A DNA stretch of 64,000 bases from Nostoc sp. TH1S01 (GTDB lineage: Bacteria; Cyanobacteriota; Cyanobacteriia; Cyanobacteriales; Nostocaceae), in assembly GCA_018993265.1 (NCBI GenBank), contig JAGKSW010000079.1, positions 1 through 64,000 of the forward strand, in the 5' to 3' direction. Below the pieces are notes generated by a model. That model worked only from the letters and a program-made list of their open reading frames with translations, was not told the origin of the DNA and ran no database searches. Both the position numbers and the translations under genes were made by a program. Below, in pieces: positions 8,226-17,409 of the stretch (positions within the stretch are counted from its first letter, which is position 1; each line of letters starts with the position of its first letter).

Positions 8226-10382
8226 ATGGCAGAAGTTGAAAAGTCAATATCCTTTGATGGACGGGATATTCGACTGAAGTTAGGCCTACTAGCTCCCCAA
8301 GCTGGTGGGTCGGTTTTGATAGAATCAGGGGATACAGCTGTTTTGGTAACAGCTACGCGAGCAGAAGCCAGAGAAGGCATTGATTTTCTTCCCCTGACCG
8401 TAGACTACGAAGAAAGACTTTATGCAGCAGGTAGAATTCCTGGTGGGATTATGCGCCGGGAAGGTCGTCCACCAGAAAAAGCAATTCTCACTAGCCGTCT
8501 TATAGACCGTCCTCTGCGTCCTCTGTTCCCTTCTTGGTTGCGGGATGACTTGCAAATTGTGGCTTTAACATTATCAATGGATGAGTTAGTGCCACCCGAT
8601 GTTTTAGCAGTTACTGGTGCTTCTATAGCGACTTTGATTGCCCAAATTCCCTTTAACGGGCCAATGGCAGCCGTAAGGGTAGGGTTAGTAGGAGATGATT
8701 TCATTATTAATCCTACTTATGCAGAAATTGAAGCCGGAGACTTAGACTTAATCGTAGCTGGTTCGCCAGAAGGCGTAATCATGATTGAGGCAGGAGCCAA
8801 TCAGCTGCCAGAGCGAGATATTATCGAAGCAATTGATTTTGGCTACGAAGCAGTACGCGATTTAATTAAAGCCCAGCAAGATATCATTGCTGATTTGGGT
8901 TTGCAAATCATTCAGCAAGCACCACCAGAGGTAGACCAAACCCTGGAAAATTATATTCGCGATCGCGCCAATGACGAGATTAAGAAAATTCTGGCTCAAT
9001 TTGAATTTACTAAAACTGAGCGTGATACTGCTTTAGATGCAGTTAAAGATACCATCCAAACTGCGATCGCGGAATTACCAGAAGAAGATCCAGTTCGTGT
9101 AGCGGCTACGGCTGACCCCAAAGCAGTTGGTAAGACTTTTAAAGAAATCACCAAATATTTCATGCGCCGTCAAATCGTTGAAGACAACGTGCGCGTTGAT
9201 GGTCGCAAACTCGATGAAGTCCGTCCTGTTTCTTGTCAAGTTAGTGTCTTACCAAAACGAGTCCACGGTAGCGGTTTATTTAATCGCGGACTCACTCAGG
9301 TGTTATCCAACTGTACCCTTGGTACTCCTGGCGATGCCCAAAACCTTAACGACGACCTGCAAACAGACCAATCTAAACGCTACCTGCACCATTACAACTT
9401 CCCACCCTTCTCCGTTGGTGAAACCAAGCCATTACGCGCTCCAGGTAGACGAGAAATTGGTCACGGCGCTTTAGCAGAACGCGCAATTTTACCCGTTCTG
9501 CCACCCAAAGAACAATTTCCTTATGTAATTCGGGTCGTCTCGGAAGTGCTTTCTTCCAACGGTTCCACTTCAATGGGTTCCGTTTGTGGTTCTACCCTCG
9601 CTCTGATGGATGCTGGTGTACCCATCATCAAACCCGTTAGCGGTGCAGCAATGGGTCTGATTAAAGAAGGTGATGAAGTTCGTGTGTTGACTGATATTCA
9701 GGGCATTGAAGACTTTTTAGGTGATATGGACTTCAAAGTTGCTGGAACAGATACCGGGATTACAGCCTTACAAATGGATATGAAAATCACTGGTCTGTCT
9801 TTGGAAACTATTGCTCAAGCCATTCACCAAGCCAAAGATGCAAGGTTGCACATCCTGGATAAAATGCTGCAAACCATCGACCAACCACGCACCGAAACAT
9901 CACCCTACGCACCACGCCTGCTGACTATTAAGATTGACCCAGACATGATTGGTTTAGTCATCGGCCCTGGCGGTAAGACAATTAAAGGTATTACCGAAGA
10001 AACTGGTGCCAAAATTGACATTGAAGATGATGGTACAGTGACTATCTCTGCTGTCGATGAAAGCAAAGCCAAGAAAGCGCGGAACATCATTCAAGGTATG
10101 ACCCGCAAGCTGCATGAAGGGGATGTCTACGCAGGTCGCGTTACGCGAATTATCCCAATTGGTGCTTTCGTGGAATTCCTACCCGGTAAGGAAGGGATGA
10201 TTCACATTTCTCAACTTGCTGACTACCGCGTTGGCAAAGTGGAAGATGAAGTTGCAGTTGGTGATGAAGTGATTGTCAAAGTGCGTGAGATTGACGGCAA
10301 AGGACGAATTAATCTCACACGTTTGGGTATCCATCCAGACCAAGCAGCTGCGGCGCGCGAAGCTGCGGCGGTGAATCGATAA
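8226..10382 (+). CDS. pnp: Polyribonucleotide nucleotidyltransferase (PNPase)
   Basis: 718 residues, the usual length. PNPase degrades RNA phosphorolytically from the 3' end and can also add heteropolymeric tails, the role it has in cyanobacteria, which often lack poly(A) polymerase. Two RNase PH-like halves are visible: the first starts [17 protein letters not shown] with [20 protein letters not shown]; the second carries [16 protein letters not shown], the FNRGLTQVL segment and [19 protein letters not shown] domain ([15 protein letters not shown], about 575-590) and an S1 domain ([24 protein letters not shown], about 630-700) follow. Transcribed alone; rpsO is not adjacent. AAGGA precedes the ATG. 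Two stacked hairpins follow the stop and may act as terminator or 3'-end stabiliser. Confidence 0.98.
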   Translation: MAEVEKSISFDGRDIRLKLGLLAPQAGGSVLIESGDTAVLVTATRAEAREGIDFLPLTVDYEERLYAAGRIPGGIMRREGRPPEKAILTSRLIDRPLRPLFPSWLRDDLQIVALTLSMDELVPPDVLAVTGASIATLIAQIPFNGPMAAVRVGLVGDDFIINPTYAEIEAGDLDLIVAGSPEGVIMIEAGANQLPERDIIEAIDFGYEAVRDLIKAQQDIIADLGLQIIQQAPPEVDQTLENYIRDRANDEIKKILAQFEFTKTERDTALDAVKDTIQTAIAELPEEDPVRVAATADPKAVGKTFKEITKYFMRRQIVEDNVRVDGRKLDEVRPVSCQVSVLPKRVHGSGLFNRGLTQVLSNCTLGTPGDAQNLNDDLQTDQSKRYLHHYNFPPFSVGETKPLRAPGRREIGHGALAERAILPVLPPKEQFPYVIRVVSEVLSSNGSTSMGSVCGSTLALMDAGVPIIKPVSGAAMGLIKEGDEVRVLTDIQGIEDFLGDMDFKVAGTDTGITALQMDMKITGLSLETIAQAIHQAKDARLHILDKMLQTIDQPRTETSPYAPRLLTIKIDPDMIGLVIGPGGKTIKGITEETGAKIDIEDDGTVTISAVDESKAKKARNIIQGMTRKLHEGDVYAGRVTRIIPIGAFVEFLPGKEGMIHISQLADYRVGKVEDEVAVGDEVIVKVREIDGKGRINLTRLGIHPDQAAAAREAAAVNR

Positions 10383-10391
10383 ATCGATTTG

Positions 10392-10441
10392 GGATTTTAG
10401 ATATTATCTAAAATCCGCGATGCCTTTGTTGTAGGCATCGC
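10392..10441. terminator. Two hairpins downstream of pnp
   Basis: Immediately after the pnp stop there is an 11-bp stem (10392-10402 with 10406-10416, GGATTTTAGAT arms) followed directly by a 9-bp stem (10417-10425 with 10433-10441, GCGATGCCT arms). A T-run is weak, so these may be repeats or transcript stabilisers as much as a Rho-independent terminator. Confidence 0.5.
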
Positions 10442-10479
10442 CGTAGCTTTATAAAAATATCTCTTTTATAATAAATCAG

Positions 10480-10532
10480 CCGAACGACTGAAGTCGCGGC
10501 TATTAGAACGAAGCCTGCCTTCGCAGGCTTAG
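10480..10532. repeat. REP-like hairpin repeat next to transposase-like gene
   Basis: A palindromic repeat: GACTGAAGTC near 10485-10494 followed by the stem AAGCCTGC/GCAGGCTT at 10511-10530. It overlaps the 3' end of the adjacent IS200-like ORF, whose last residues (LSLRRQASF) are encoded by the hairpin. A related fragment (GCGACTTCAGTCGCAGGC) occurs near 57241-57260. Confidence 0.55.
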
Positions 10533-10871
10533 AGCTATTTGCTCAATATGATTGTGACTAACTGTAAATGCCCCATAGCCACCTTGCCATTTTAAAAATT
10601 CCTGGGGCTTAATTTCATGAGTAATTAAATGAGATGAAGTACCTTTAGTTTTTTGCATCAACTCGGATATGGTCAAGTTGGGCGGATAGCCAACGAGTAA
10701 ATAAACGTGATCAACTATGCCACCAATAGCAATTACTTTGCATCCTAATTCAGAACTTTGCTTGGCGATCGCTGAATAAATTATCTCTTGAATATCTGGT
10801 GTTACTAAAGGTAATCTATCCCAAGTTCCCCATACACAATGTGCGTATAACTGTGTAAAATTTCTGTGCAT
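10503..10871 (-). pseudogene. IS200-like / REP-associated (Y1) transposase, degraded
   Basis: 122 residues of the IS200-like Y1 HUH fold (HCVWGTWDRLPLV start, GGIVDHVYLLVG, ELMQKTKGTSSHLI, WQGGYGAFTVS). Y1 transposases nick single-stranded DNA using a HUH metal site and a tyrosine in a YIxNQ helix. Here the HxH motif is HVY, and the helix that should carry the tyrosine reads IALSLRRQ, so aligned to IS608 TnpA the nucleophile is Ser. The C-terminus (ASF) is made from a REP-like hairpin and the protein is short of the usual family length. It is therefore probably inactive or a relic. No tnpB neighbour is visible. Family assignment is good; the alignment of the tyrosine position is from memory of TnpA and should be confirmed. 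Confidence 0.75.
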
Positions 10872-10878
10872 TTCTTAC

Positions 10879-11088
10879 TTTGCCCTAGAGACAGCAAAGC
10901 AAACCATTAATAGCCTGTTGGGTAAGCCGACTGCTACTCCTACTCTGCGTTGGGTTTTTCAGTGTTTTATGTCGATTCATCTGCTAACGATCGCCGATGT
11001 TAAACAGATTGCTAATCTTACCGATGAACGACGTTGGATTCTCCATTTTCTCGGTGTTCCTTGCAGAAAATATTATCTATTAACCTGA
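10879..11088 (+). pseudogene. C-terminal fragment of an IS transposase
   Basis: An open stretch without a start reads ...LLGKPTATPTLRWVFQ, CFMSIHLLTI, KQIANLTDERRWILHF and KYYLLT, then TGA at 11086-11088. This is the typical C-terminus of a large DDE transposase seen in cyanobacterial insertion sequences (IS1634-like in my judgement). The rest of the gene is absent, since the degraded Y1 transposase lies immediately upstream. A relic only. The remainder of the 10872-11217 gap shows nothing else. Confidence 0.65.
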
Positions 11089-11217
11089 TAGACCTGCGGA
11101 ATGTAGGATGGACATTACGGTTTTTAGAATAAAGTTGCCCTAGAAGTACAAGGCTATAACCCCTTTATTTTCGGTAGTTATTTGCCCTTTGTGAGAACTA
11201 AGGACAAATGACTAATT

Positions 11218-12579
11218 TTAGAATTGACCGATTCTCAAATTGTAATAAATGCTCAAGAACCAGTTGTCAAAATTGATATTTATATCTGTAGAATCACCAA
11301 AGCTCACTCCACTCTGTAAATTGAAACTGCTGGAGTCAGATACTCGGTAAATTAAATGTCCAAACAGACGATGATACTGGTCATCTCGTTGTCTTTGGGT
11401 AAAATCAGAAAGGGTTAGCTGATAATTAATGCCAACTTGTAGGGGGTCTTGTAAGTAATAACTCAGAGACAACCAAAAAGAATTAATTAGCCGACTGCGG
11501 ATATTTGGTTCTGCAAAATTTGCACTAAATTCGTAAAAACTATCTAGGACTAATTTAGAATTCAGTGGATCTCGTCTTCCCAAAGATAGCCTGACAGAAT
11601 TTTCGTCTAAAAAGCGATCGCCTGCTTGAAACCTTCCAACACTATTAGCATAGAAAAACTGTTGGTTGTTAAAATCTAGCTCTGCATACATTCGTGGCGA
11701 GAGTTGTTGATAAATACCCACATTAAAAGTTATTTGGTTGTAGTTAAATCTTGACTGCTCTATGTAGCGAATCAAGCCACCATTAATAGAACCATTAATA
11801 TAAGTTTTACTGCCTAAAGGAAAATAGGCAGAGGCAAGGGTAAGACCAGAAAAGATTAGTCCATCTTCTCTAGGAAAAAATTCAGAAGAAAAAATGTTAT
11901 TCGTATGAAAGTACCCCACATGAGCCTGTAGGGAACCTATGGGTTTAAACCGAGAAATGGGCAAAGGCGGTTTTTTTTGTGGCAAAGCTCTTGGTCGCAC
12001 CCTTAGCTCAAGTTCTTGAAGACCATTAGCCTCAGATGTTGGCTTTTGTTGAGGTAAAGGTCTTTGTCTGACTCGTAGTTCTAATTCCCGCAAAATATTA
12101 GTTTGTGGTTGTGGCTTTTGTCTTTGTTGCAAGAGCCGTCTGAGTCTCTCTAATTGCTCAGTTCTATCTACTGAGGGTTGATCCAAGAGTTCTTCTATAA
12201 TCATCGGCGACTGCTGCGGAAAATCTCTTGGCTGTCCTTCTAGTTGTGGCGGATCATTGGAAAGTGGAGGATCGCTAGGAGGACTGGGCGGTTGGGGATT
12301 AGGTTCACTATCAGGTGTTGTTCCAGGATTAGATTGAACTATGAGTATGTTTGCCGCTTTTGAATTAAAATTAAATACCTGAAACTGGTTCTTCTGGTAA
12401 AACTGATAACTTCGCTGGCTATCTATAATATTTTTTATGTTCGCCTTGTTTGGCTCACTAGAGTCATCTAAGTTAGCAGCCCACGCTATATCTGCTCCAA
12501 TGCAACACTTATTGGCACCAATACAAACTAATAAAGTCGTAAATAAAAATTTTGTCCAGTCCTTGGGTTGCATTAACAT
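11218..12579 (-). CDS. Secreted, proline-rich protein with predicted outer-membrane beta-barrel
   Basis: 453 residues, no named family recognised. The N-terminus has a basic stretch and hydrophobic segment typical of a signal peptide (FLFTTLLVCIGA). Residues about 90-200 are proline/glutamine-rich with an internal duplication (ELELRVRQRPLPQQKP and ELELRVRPRALPQKKP). The C-terminal ~250 residues alternate polar and hydrophobic/aromatic residues (SYYLQDPLQVGINYQL, FNLQSGVSFG) and the chain ends in Phe after LSIYYNLRIGQF, as outer-membrane barrels do. Divergent from the FecR-domain gene 366 bp away, also predicted to be exported; the two could work together in the envelope, but this is inference from position. 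Confidence 0.75.
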   Translation of the reverse strand: MLMQPKDWTKFLFTTLLVCIGANKCCIGADIAWAANLDDSSEPNKANIKNIIDSQRSYQFYQKNQFQVFNFNSKAANILIVQSNPGTTPDSEPNPQPPSPPSDPPLSNDPPQLEGQPRDFPQQSPMIIEELLDQPSVDRTEQLERLRRLLQQRQKPQPQTNILRELELRVRQRPLPQQKPTSEANGLQELELRVRPRALPQKKPPLPISRFKPIGSLQAHVGYFHTNNIFSSEFFPREDGLIFSGLTLASAYFPLGSKTYINGSINGGLIRYIEQSRFNYNQITFNVGIYQQLSPRMYAELDFNNQQFFYANSVGRFQAGDRFLDENSVRLSLGRRDPLNSKLVLDSFYEFSANFAEPNIRSRLINSFWLSLSYYLQDPLQVGINYQLTLSDFTQRQRDDQYHRLFGHLIYRVSDSSSFNLQSGVSFGDSTDININFDNWFLSIYYNLRIGQF

Positions 12580-12945
12580 TTATGTTTTATAGACAAAAGA
12601 AGATAACCATTCAATCTGATCATTAAAAAACAAAGATTGTTAACTTTTAGAAATTCATCATCTGATTTTAATATTTTTTAATAATTTTTATGACATTAAT
12701 TCATCACAAAAATTCGCTAAAATTTTGAATAAATACACTGAAAATTTAGTGATACAGCAGTTTCGATATTCGTGAAATACGGTAGAGACGTTACATGTAA
12801 CGTCTCTACATGGTTTTATGTTTTACGCTTGTACCTCATAAACCCCGAATATGCTGTAAAAGTAACACAGGTATAAATAAACCTAATATTTCAAAATTTA
12901 TCTTCACTTGATTTGCCCTAAGTTAAATTATCCAGCATTAAAGCT
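12580..12945. other. Divergent intergenic region with a perfect palindrome
   Basis: 366 bp between the divergent barrel-like and FecR genes. It is AT-rich and must hold both promoters. The one distinct structure is a perfect 28-nt palindrome at 12782-12809 (GTAGAGACGTTACA and its complement), followed by TGGTTTTATG. This palindrome is of a type scattered in Nostoc genomes and is probably a mobile repeat rather than an operator. Confidence 0.6.
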
Positions 12946-14025
12946 ATGTCTTTGAAATTGATTCCCTTGTTGATGATTGGTGTATGGAGTGTGATAGTGA
13001 TGCCTTTACCTAGGGCGATCGCAGCGACTCCTCTGACTCGCGCCGAGATTCAAAATCTGCGGAATATCGTGCAGTTGCTTCCCAGGAACAATAAAAAACG
13101 CCCAGCACGCAAATTAGATCCAATAATTCCTGGTGATGGAGTGTCTACCGGCAGATTATCTTTGGCCGATTTGCGTTTTAATGATGGTTCTTTAGCACGG
13201 GTCGGAGAAAGGGCAATATTTCAATTCCTACCTAAGACTAGGAATTTCAGGCTTTCAAACGGGACAGTACTTTTACTGATTCCCCCAGGAAAAGGTCAGA
13301 CACGCATACAAACACCAAGTGCTGCTGCGGCGATTCGTGGTTCAGCATTATTTGTTCGCTACGACAAACAAACAGATACAACCATTGTTGGGGCGCTGAC
13401 AAATAGCGGTATTGAGGTATTTAATCAGGAAGCTTCCCAAAATCAGGTTTTACAAGCTGGACAACTGATGGTCATCGTCAAAGGTGAATTTCAGGGCTTA
13501 TATGATTTTGATCTGAAAACTTTTTATGAAACCAGTGAGCTAGTTCAGGGATTAAACTTAACCAAGCAAAATAATACCGTTAATCCAGACCCGGCGATCG
13601 CCAGCGTTCAAGCAGAAATTATCGCAGCTTTAGCAGCACAAACACCATTACTCGGCCAAGGAGTAATTGAAAACCCATCTTTTATGGAGTTAACTGCTAA
13701 TTCTTCTAACTTGCTTGACCAAGGTGGAGTCTTAGATAATTCTCCTGTGGATTCTTTCGTTGAAACAGGAGAAGTACTATCAGATACTACTCGTAATAGT
13801 AGTAATAACGAAAACACTAACACCATAAATATCAATCAACCAAGTAATGGTAGTAATCCTGCCAATTCTCCTGGTCAAGTTAATCCAAGTAACAACCCAG
13901 TTAGTAATCCAAGTAACAACCCAGTTAGTAATCCCAGTAACAACCCAGTTAGTAATCCAAGTAACAACCCAGTTAGTAATCCCGACAGTGGTGAAACTCC
14001 AGAAGTTGAATATCCTGCGCCTTAA
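12946..14025 (+). CDS. FecR-domain exported protein with C-terminal NPSNNPVS repeats
   Basis: 359 residues. A signal peptide (LIPLLMIGVWSVIVMPLPRAIAA) precedes a FecR-type domain (about 60-190: LSLADLRFNDGSLARVGE, RTFxL-like TVLLLIPPGKGQTRIQTPSAAAAIRGSAL broken over strands). FecR domains sense or bind in the periplasm; here there is no transmembrane anchor or sigma factor partner, so the classic FecIR signalling role is unlikely. The C-terminus is low complexity (Asn/Ser/Pro) with four exact octapeptide repeats encoded at 13882-13977. A 39-bp gap to the YqiA-like gene suggests co-transcription. Binding to cell wall or another surface is possible but not shown. Confidence 0.85.
   Translation: MSLKLIPLLMIGVWSVIVMPLPRAIAATPLTRAEIQNLRNIVQLLPRNNKKRPARKLDPIIPGDGVSTGRLSLADLRFNDGSLARVGERAIFQFLPKTRNFRLSNGTVLLLIPPGKGQTRIQTPSAAAAIRGSALFVRYDKQTDTTIVGALTNSGIEVFNQEASQNQVLQAGQLMVIVKGEFQGLYDFDLKTFYETSELVQGLNLTKQNNTVNPDPAIASVQAEIIAALAAQTPLLGQGVIENPSFMELTANSSNLLDQGGVLDNSPVDSFVETGEVLSDTTRNSSNNENTNTININQPSNGSNPANSPGQVNPSNNPVSNPSNNPVSNPSNNPVSNPSNNPVSNPDSGETPEVEYPAP
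13882..13977 (+). repeat. Four 24-bp coding repeats (NPSNNPVS)
   Basis: Four tandem 24-bp units start at 13882, 13906, 13930 and 13954. They are nearly identical (one synonymous A/C change in CCA/CCC), implying recent expansion or homogenisation. They lie in the C-terminal tail of the FecR-domain protein. Confidence 0.9.
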
Positions 14026-14064
14026 AACTCTTCAGCTTTCACTTCACCATCAATAATTACAGCT

Positions 14065-14700
14065 TTGAAATATATTTATCTTCATGGGTTTGCTTCTAGC
14101 CCTAAATCTGCTAAAGCTCAGGCTATGAGCGATCGCTTTCATAAAATTCAGATACAACTAAATATTCCTGATCTGAATGCTGGTGATTTTTCCCAATTGA
14201 CAATCACACGTCAAATAAATCAAGTAGCAGCAGCATTCCCTGATCATTTTGAACCAGTTACTTTAATAGGTTCGAGTTTAGGTGGTTTGATATCTGATCA
14301 TTTGGGACAACAATATCAACAAGTACAACGCTTAATTCTGTTAGCACCTGCTTTTGGCTTTTTAGCTCATTGGTTGCCTAAACTGGGAGATGAAGAGATG
14401 AAGCGTTGGCAACAAGAAAAATATCTCATGGTTTACCATTATGGCGAAGAGCGATCGCTACCTCTAAGTTACAATTTCGTCATAGATGCCAAGCAATACC
14501 AAGAAGATATATTACAGCGTCCAGTGCCAACACTGATTTTGCATGGCAGACAAGATGAGGTGATTCCAATTACAGCCAGTCGTAATTTTGCACGCTCACG
14601 TCCTTGGGTAAAGTTAATCGAACTCGATAGCGATCATGCTTTAGGCAATGTCACAACAGAAATTTGGCAAGCAATTCGCCTCTTCTGTCAGTTACCGTAA
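14065..14700 (+). CDS. YqiA-like alpha/beta hydrolase (esterase)
   Basis: 211 residues of the YqiA/UPF0227 branch of alpha/beta hydrolases. It opens YIYLHGFASSPKSAKA (oxyanion strand and HG motif). The nucleophile elbow GSSLGG is at about 74-79, the acid is probably Asp in HGRQDEVIP, and the His is in DSDHALGN. Family members are small cytosolic esterases with uncertain natural substrates. The start is a TTG placed directly before KYIYLHGF; no ATG fits, because the next lies beyond the conserved HGF strand. It follows the FecR gene by 39 bp and precedes hisC by 80 bp. Confidence 0.88.
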   Translation: MKYIYLHGFASSPKSAKAQAMSDRFHKIQIQLNIPDLNAGDFSQLTITRQINQVAAAFPDHFEPVTLIGSSLGGLISDHLGQQYQQVQRLILLAPAFGFLAHWLPKLGDEEMKRWQQEKYLMVYHYGEERSLPLSYNFVIDAKQYQEDILQRPVPTLILHGRQDEVIPITASRNFARSRPWVKLIELDSDHALGNVTTEIWQAIRLFCQLP

Positions 14701-14780
14701 AGCGGTAAAATATGAAACCTGCTAACAAGCACCTCTGTTAGTCATGAGAACAAATAACTAATGACTATTAACTAAAACTT

Positions 14781-15929
14781 ATGCTTCCTTTTATCCGCTC
14801 AGATTTAGCCCAATTTACGGCTTACAAACCTCACCCCAGCAGCCATACAGCAGAACCAGTCGCCACACAGTTTGATCGGTTGGATACAAATGAAAGTCCT
14901 TATGATTTACCACCTGAGCTAAAAGAAAAGTTAGCCTGGACATATCAGCAAGTTATAGAAACAAATCGTTATCCTGATGGTGGACATGAGCAGCTCAAAG
15001 ATGCGATCGCTGAGTATGTGAATGAATCAGCTAATCTTTCTTCATCCAGGTTCACCGCTGCTAATATTTCTGTCGGGAATGGTTCAGATGAACTAATTCG
15101 CTCTTTATTAATTGCCACCTGTCTTAGAGGAGAAGGTTCAATTTTAGTTGCCAATCCGACTTTTTCTATGTACGGCATTTTAGCCCAAACTCTGGGTATA
15201 GGAGTGGTGACAGTAGGCAGAAATGAAACCAACTTTGAAATAAACATAGAAGCTGCACAAGCAGCCATCAGCCAAACGCAAAATCCGCCAATTCGGGTAG
15301 TTTTTGTCGTACATCCCAATTCTCCAACAGCCAATCTACTCACTGCGGCAGAATTAGCATGGCTAAGAACTTTGCCAGAGGAAATTTTAGTAGTAATTGA
15401 TGAAGCTTACTTTGAATTTAGCCAAAATACTTTAGTAAGTGAATTGGCACAGCGTCCCAATTGGATCATATTAAGAACTTTTTCTAAGGCTTTTCGTTTA
15501 GCAGCATTGCGTGTGGGTTATTGTATTGCTCATCCAGAAGCGATCGCCATTTTAGAAAAAGTCCGCTTGCCTTACAATCTTCCTAGTTTTTCACTAGCCG
15601 CAGCATTATTAGCTTTACAAAATCGGCAACTTTTACTTAGCTCTATTTTACAAACACAGAATGAGCGCGACAGGCTCATAGCAGCTTTGGCGCAATATCC
15701 AACATTACAAGTAGCAGAAAGTGCCGCCAATTTTCTTTATGTGCGTCTCAGGCAAAGTAATTCTGATACCAAAAATCTGACTTTACAAAGCTTACACCAA
15801 CAACTCAGAAGCTCTGGAACTCTTGTCAGACTACTGAGTGAGGGATTAAGAATTACTATTGGGACTACCGAAGAAAATTCCCGCACCTTAGAAAGACTAA
15901 AAGCTGCTATGGAAAATTATAAATTTTAA
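14781..15929 (+). CDS. hisC: Histidinol-phosphate aminotransferase
   Basis: 382 residues, class II PLP aminotransferase. It transfers the amino group of glutamate to imidazole acetol-phosphate in histidine biosynthesis. Visible: [15 protein letters not shown] at the N-terminus, [17 protein letters not shown], the GNGSDELI substrate-binding segment, [18 protein letters not shown], and the PLP lysine motif [17 protein letters not shown]-terminal [15 protein letters not shown] completes the fold. Cyanobacteria often have a second HisC-like paralog (aromatic/cobalamin branch), so the exact substrate is likely but not certain. No other his genes are adjacent. Confidence 0.93.
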   Translation: MLPFIRSDLAQFTAYKPHPSSHTAEPVATQFDRLDTNESPYDLPPELKEKLAWTYQQVIETNRYPDGGHEQLKDAIAEYVNESANLSSSRFTAANISVGNGSDELIRSLLIATCLRGEGSILVANPTFSMYGILAQTLGIGVVTVGRNETNFEINIEAAQAAISQTQNPPIRVVFVVHPNSPTANLLTAAELAWLRTLPEEILVVIDEAYFEFSQNTLVSELAQRPNWIILRTFSKAFRLAALRVGYCIAHPEAIAILEKVRLPYNLPSFSLAAALLALQNRQLLLSSILQTQNERDRLIAALAQYPTLQVAESAANFLYVRLRQSNSDTKNLTLQSLHQQLRSSGTLVRLLSEGLRITIGTTEENSRTLERLKAAMENYKF

Positions 15930-15989
15930 CTATTTAAAACTGACAAATTATTGAGAACTGAACCCTGAATGCCTATGTGCTTCTGATAG

Positions 15990-16544
15990 CTAGTAATTAA
16001 ATCTGCTATCAACTTCACTACCCAAACGACGTACTATCCCTACTGTTTGCGGAAACACACCAACTAACAGTGCAAAGGCTGCGTCAGGTAAATCAGCCAC
16101 TATTTCTGAAGGAAAATATTGTTCAAACTGATCTAAAATCTTTTGCACTCGCTGCTGCGGAATTGGATTTTCGGTAATTTGCTTAATCAACCGAATCCAT
16201 TGCCGTCTGATTAAGTAAGCCTTCTGGCGTTCCTCATACGATTCTGGACTCAATAAAGATAAATTCCCGATAGGCAGAGCCATCTGGCAATCACTGTCGT
16301 AATCTCCACCAACCGCTGCTCCAGGGCCAGCAAATTCTGCATGGTAGCGTTTAAAAAGTATTACCCCATTCCGCTTCCGACTATTGACAATCAAAACTTT
16401 TCCACTGTGCAGAAGAGTCAAGATATCCGAGCCGCATGATTGCTCGGTTCCATCTGACATGACAAGATGGCCAAGAAAACTCGTGTCGGGGTAATAAGTT
16501 GATACCATAGCGGTTTGATAGCGTGTTTGCTCTTCGCTATCCAT
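15990..16544 (-). CDS. Conserved hypothetical protein, cyanobacterial
   Basis: About 184 residues from the ATG at 16542-16544 (MDSEEQTRYQ); the frame stays open 15 codons further to a TTG, which I consider less likely. No signal peptide, transmembrane segment or named domain is recognised. The middle has a small strand-rich domain (LIVNSRKRNGVILFKRYHAEF, broken into short strands) and a Gly-rich turn GPGAAVGGDYDSD; the C-terminal half is helical (ERQKAYLIRRQWIRLIKQI). Convergent with hisC (60 bp gap). It probably is a real gene because it is a long, compositionally normal ORF, but no function is proposed. Confidence 0.7.
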   Translation of the reverse strand: MDSEEQTRYQTAMVSTYYPDTSFLGHLVMSDGTEQSCGSDILTLLHSGKVLIVNSRKRNGVILFKRYHAEFAGPGAAVGGDYDSDCQMALPIGNLSLLSPESYEERQKAYLIRRQWIRLIKQITENPIPQQRVQKILDQFEQYFPSEIVADLPDAAFALLVGVFPQTVGIVRRLGSEVDSRFNY

Positions 16545-16589
16545 GTTTTTTATAATTTTTGAATAATTTGGTAGTTTGATGCACGTCAA

Positions 16590-17409
16590 GCGGTAACTTG
16601 GTGTTAACTCAAATTAGTTTTTTTGGTTATTTTATTATCAAGAACTTTTTGTTCAACTTAATAATAGAGATGAATTAGATACCACTCAGTAGTTCTGTAA
16701 ACATATTTTATGAGATATAGCTGAATTTGTCTTCTAACTAAACTATAAAAACATTAAAGTTTTTATAAAGATGAAGAAATTGAATACAAAGTTATTATGA
16801 GGAAAATTATATTTAGCGTAATTTTACCGATGGCTTCAATATAGTAGATATTATATATTGATAAGTCTTGATTATTATTTTATTCAATAGAACATAATTC
16901 ATTATTTTATATACTTTGAAAGTACATGTATTATGTCCTGTAAAAGTTGCTGTCAACTCTCTGACTATTTCTTTTATTTAGTCTCTAAAATAATTTTAGA
17001 GACTAAATAAAATTACTACATATAGCAATCAAATTTGATTTCTGCTCTTACTTATGAAGGTGGGTAACACTTCGACAAGCTCCTTGCTACGCAGGCAAGA
17101 GGCAACAGGGAGTAGAAGTATGCTGAGTTTTTTTCAAAAATCAAATAGAAGTCACATACCACTATATTTATTTTATGGATATTGAAGTAAAAATAAATTT
17201 ACTTAAATTTGAAAATTCAGTTGAATTTGATTAAGTAGTTGTGAAACAGAGCAGATAATGGACAACTAACTTGGACTTAATCTGTAGAATAAAAAACTTA
17301 GGTATTTTCTGCTGGACAGACCAGACAATAATTTATTTATGTCAATTTAAGTTAGAACTGCGATCGCCTTCTTTTTATTCCACAACCTGAAATATCTTCA
17401 GGGTAATTC
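16590..17409. other. Non-coding AT-rich region
   Basis: 820 bp without a supportable gene. It holds a perfect 41-nt palindrome (separate entry), and a patch at about 17030-17160 with imperfect ends (CAATCAAATTTGATTTC and AAAAATCAAATAGAAG) resembling a repeat near 62124-62238. The rest is AT-rich and shows nothing recognisable. Confidence 0.5.
16972..17012. repeat. Perfect 41-nt palindrome
   Basis: Arms of 20 nt (16972-16991 and 16993-17012), TTTTATTTAGTCTCTAAAAT and its exact complement, around a single A at 16992. With T-rich and A-rich ends it could end transcription in either direction, but it is about 400 bp from the nearest gene end. Confidence 0.75.

Noticed and set aside
7946-8380. 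144-codon minus-strand ORF overlapping the pnp start
   Set aside because: Shadow of pnp and its leader; composition is not protein-like.
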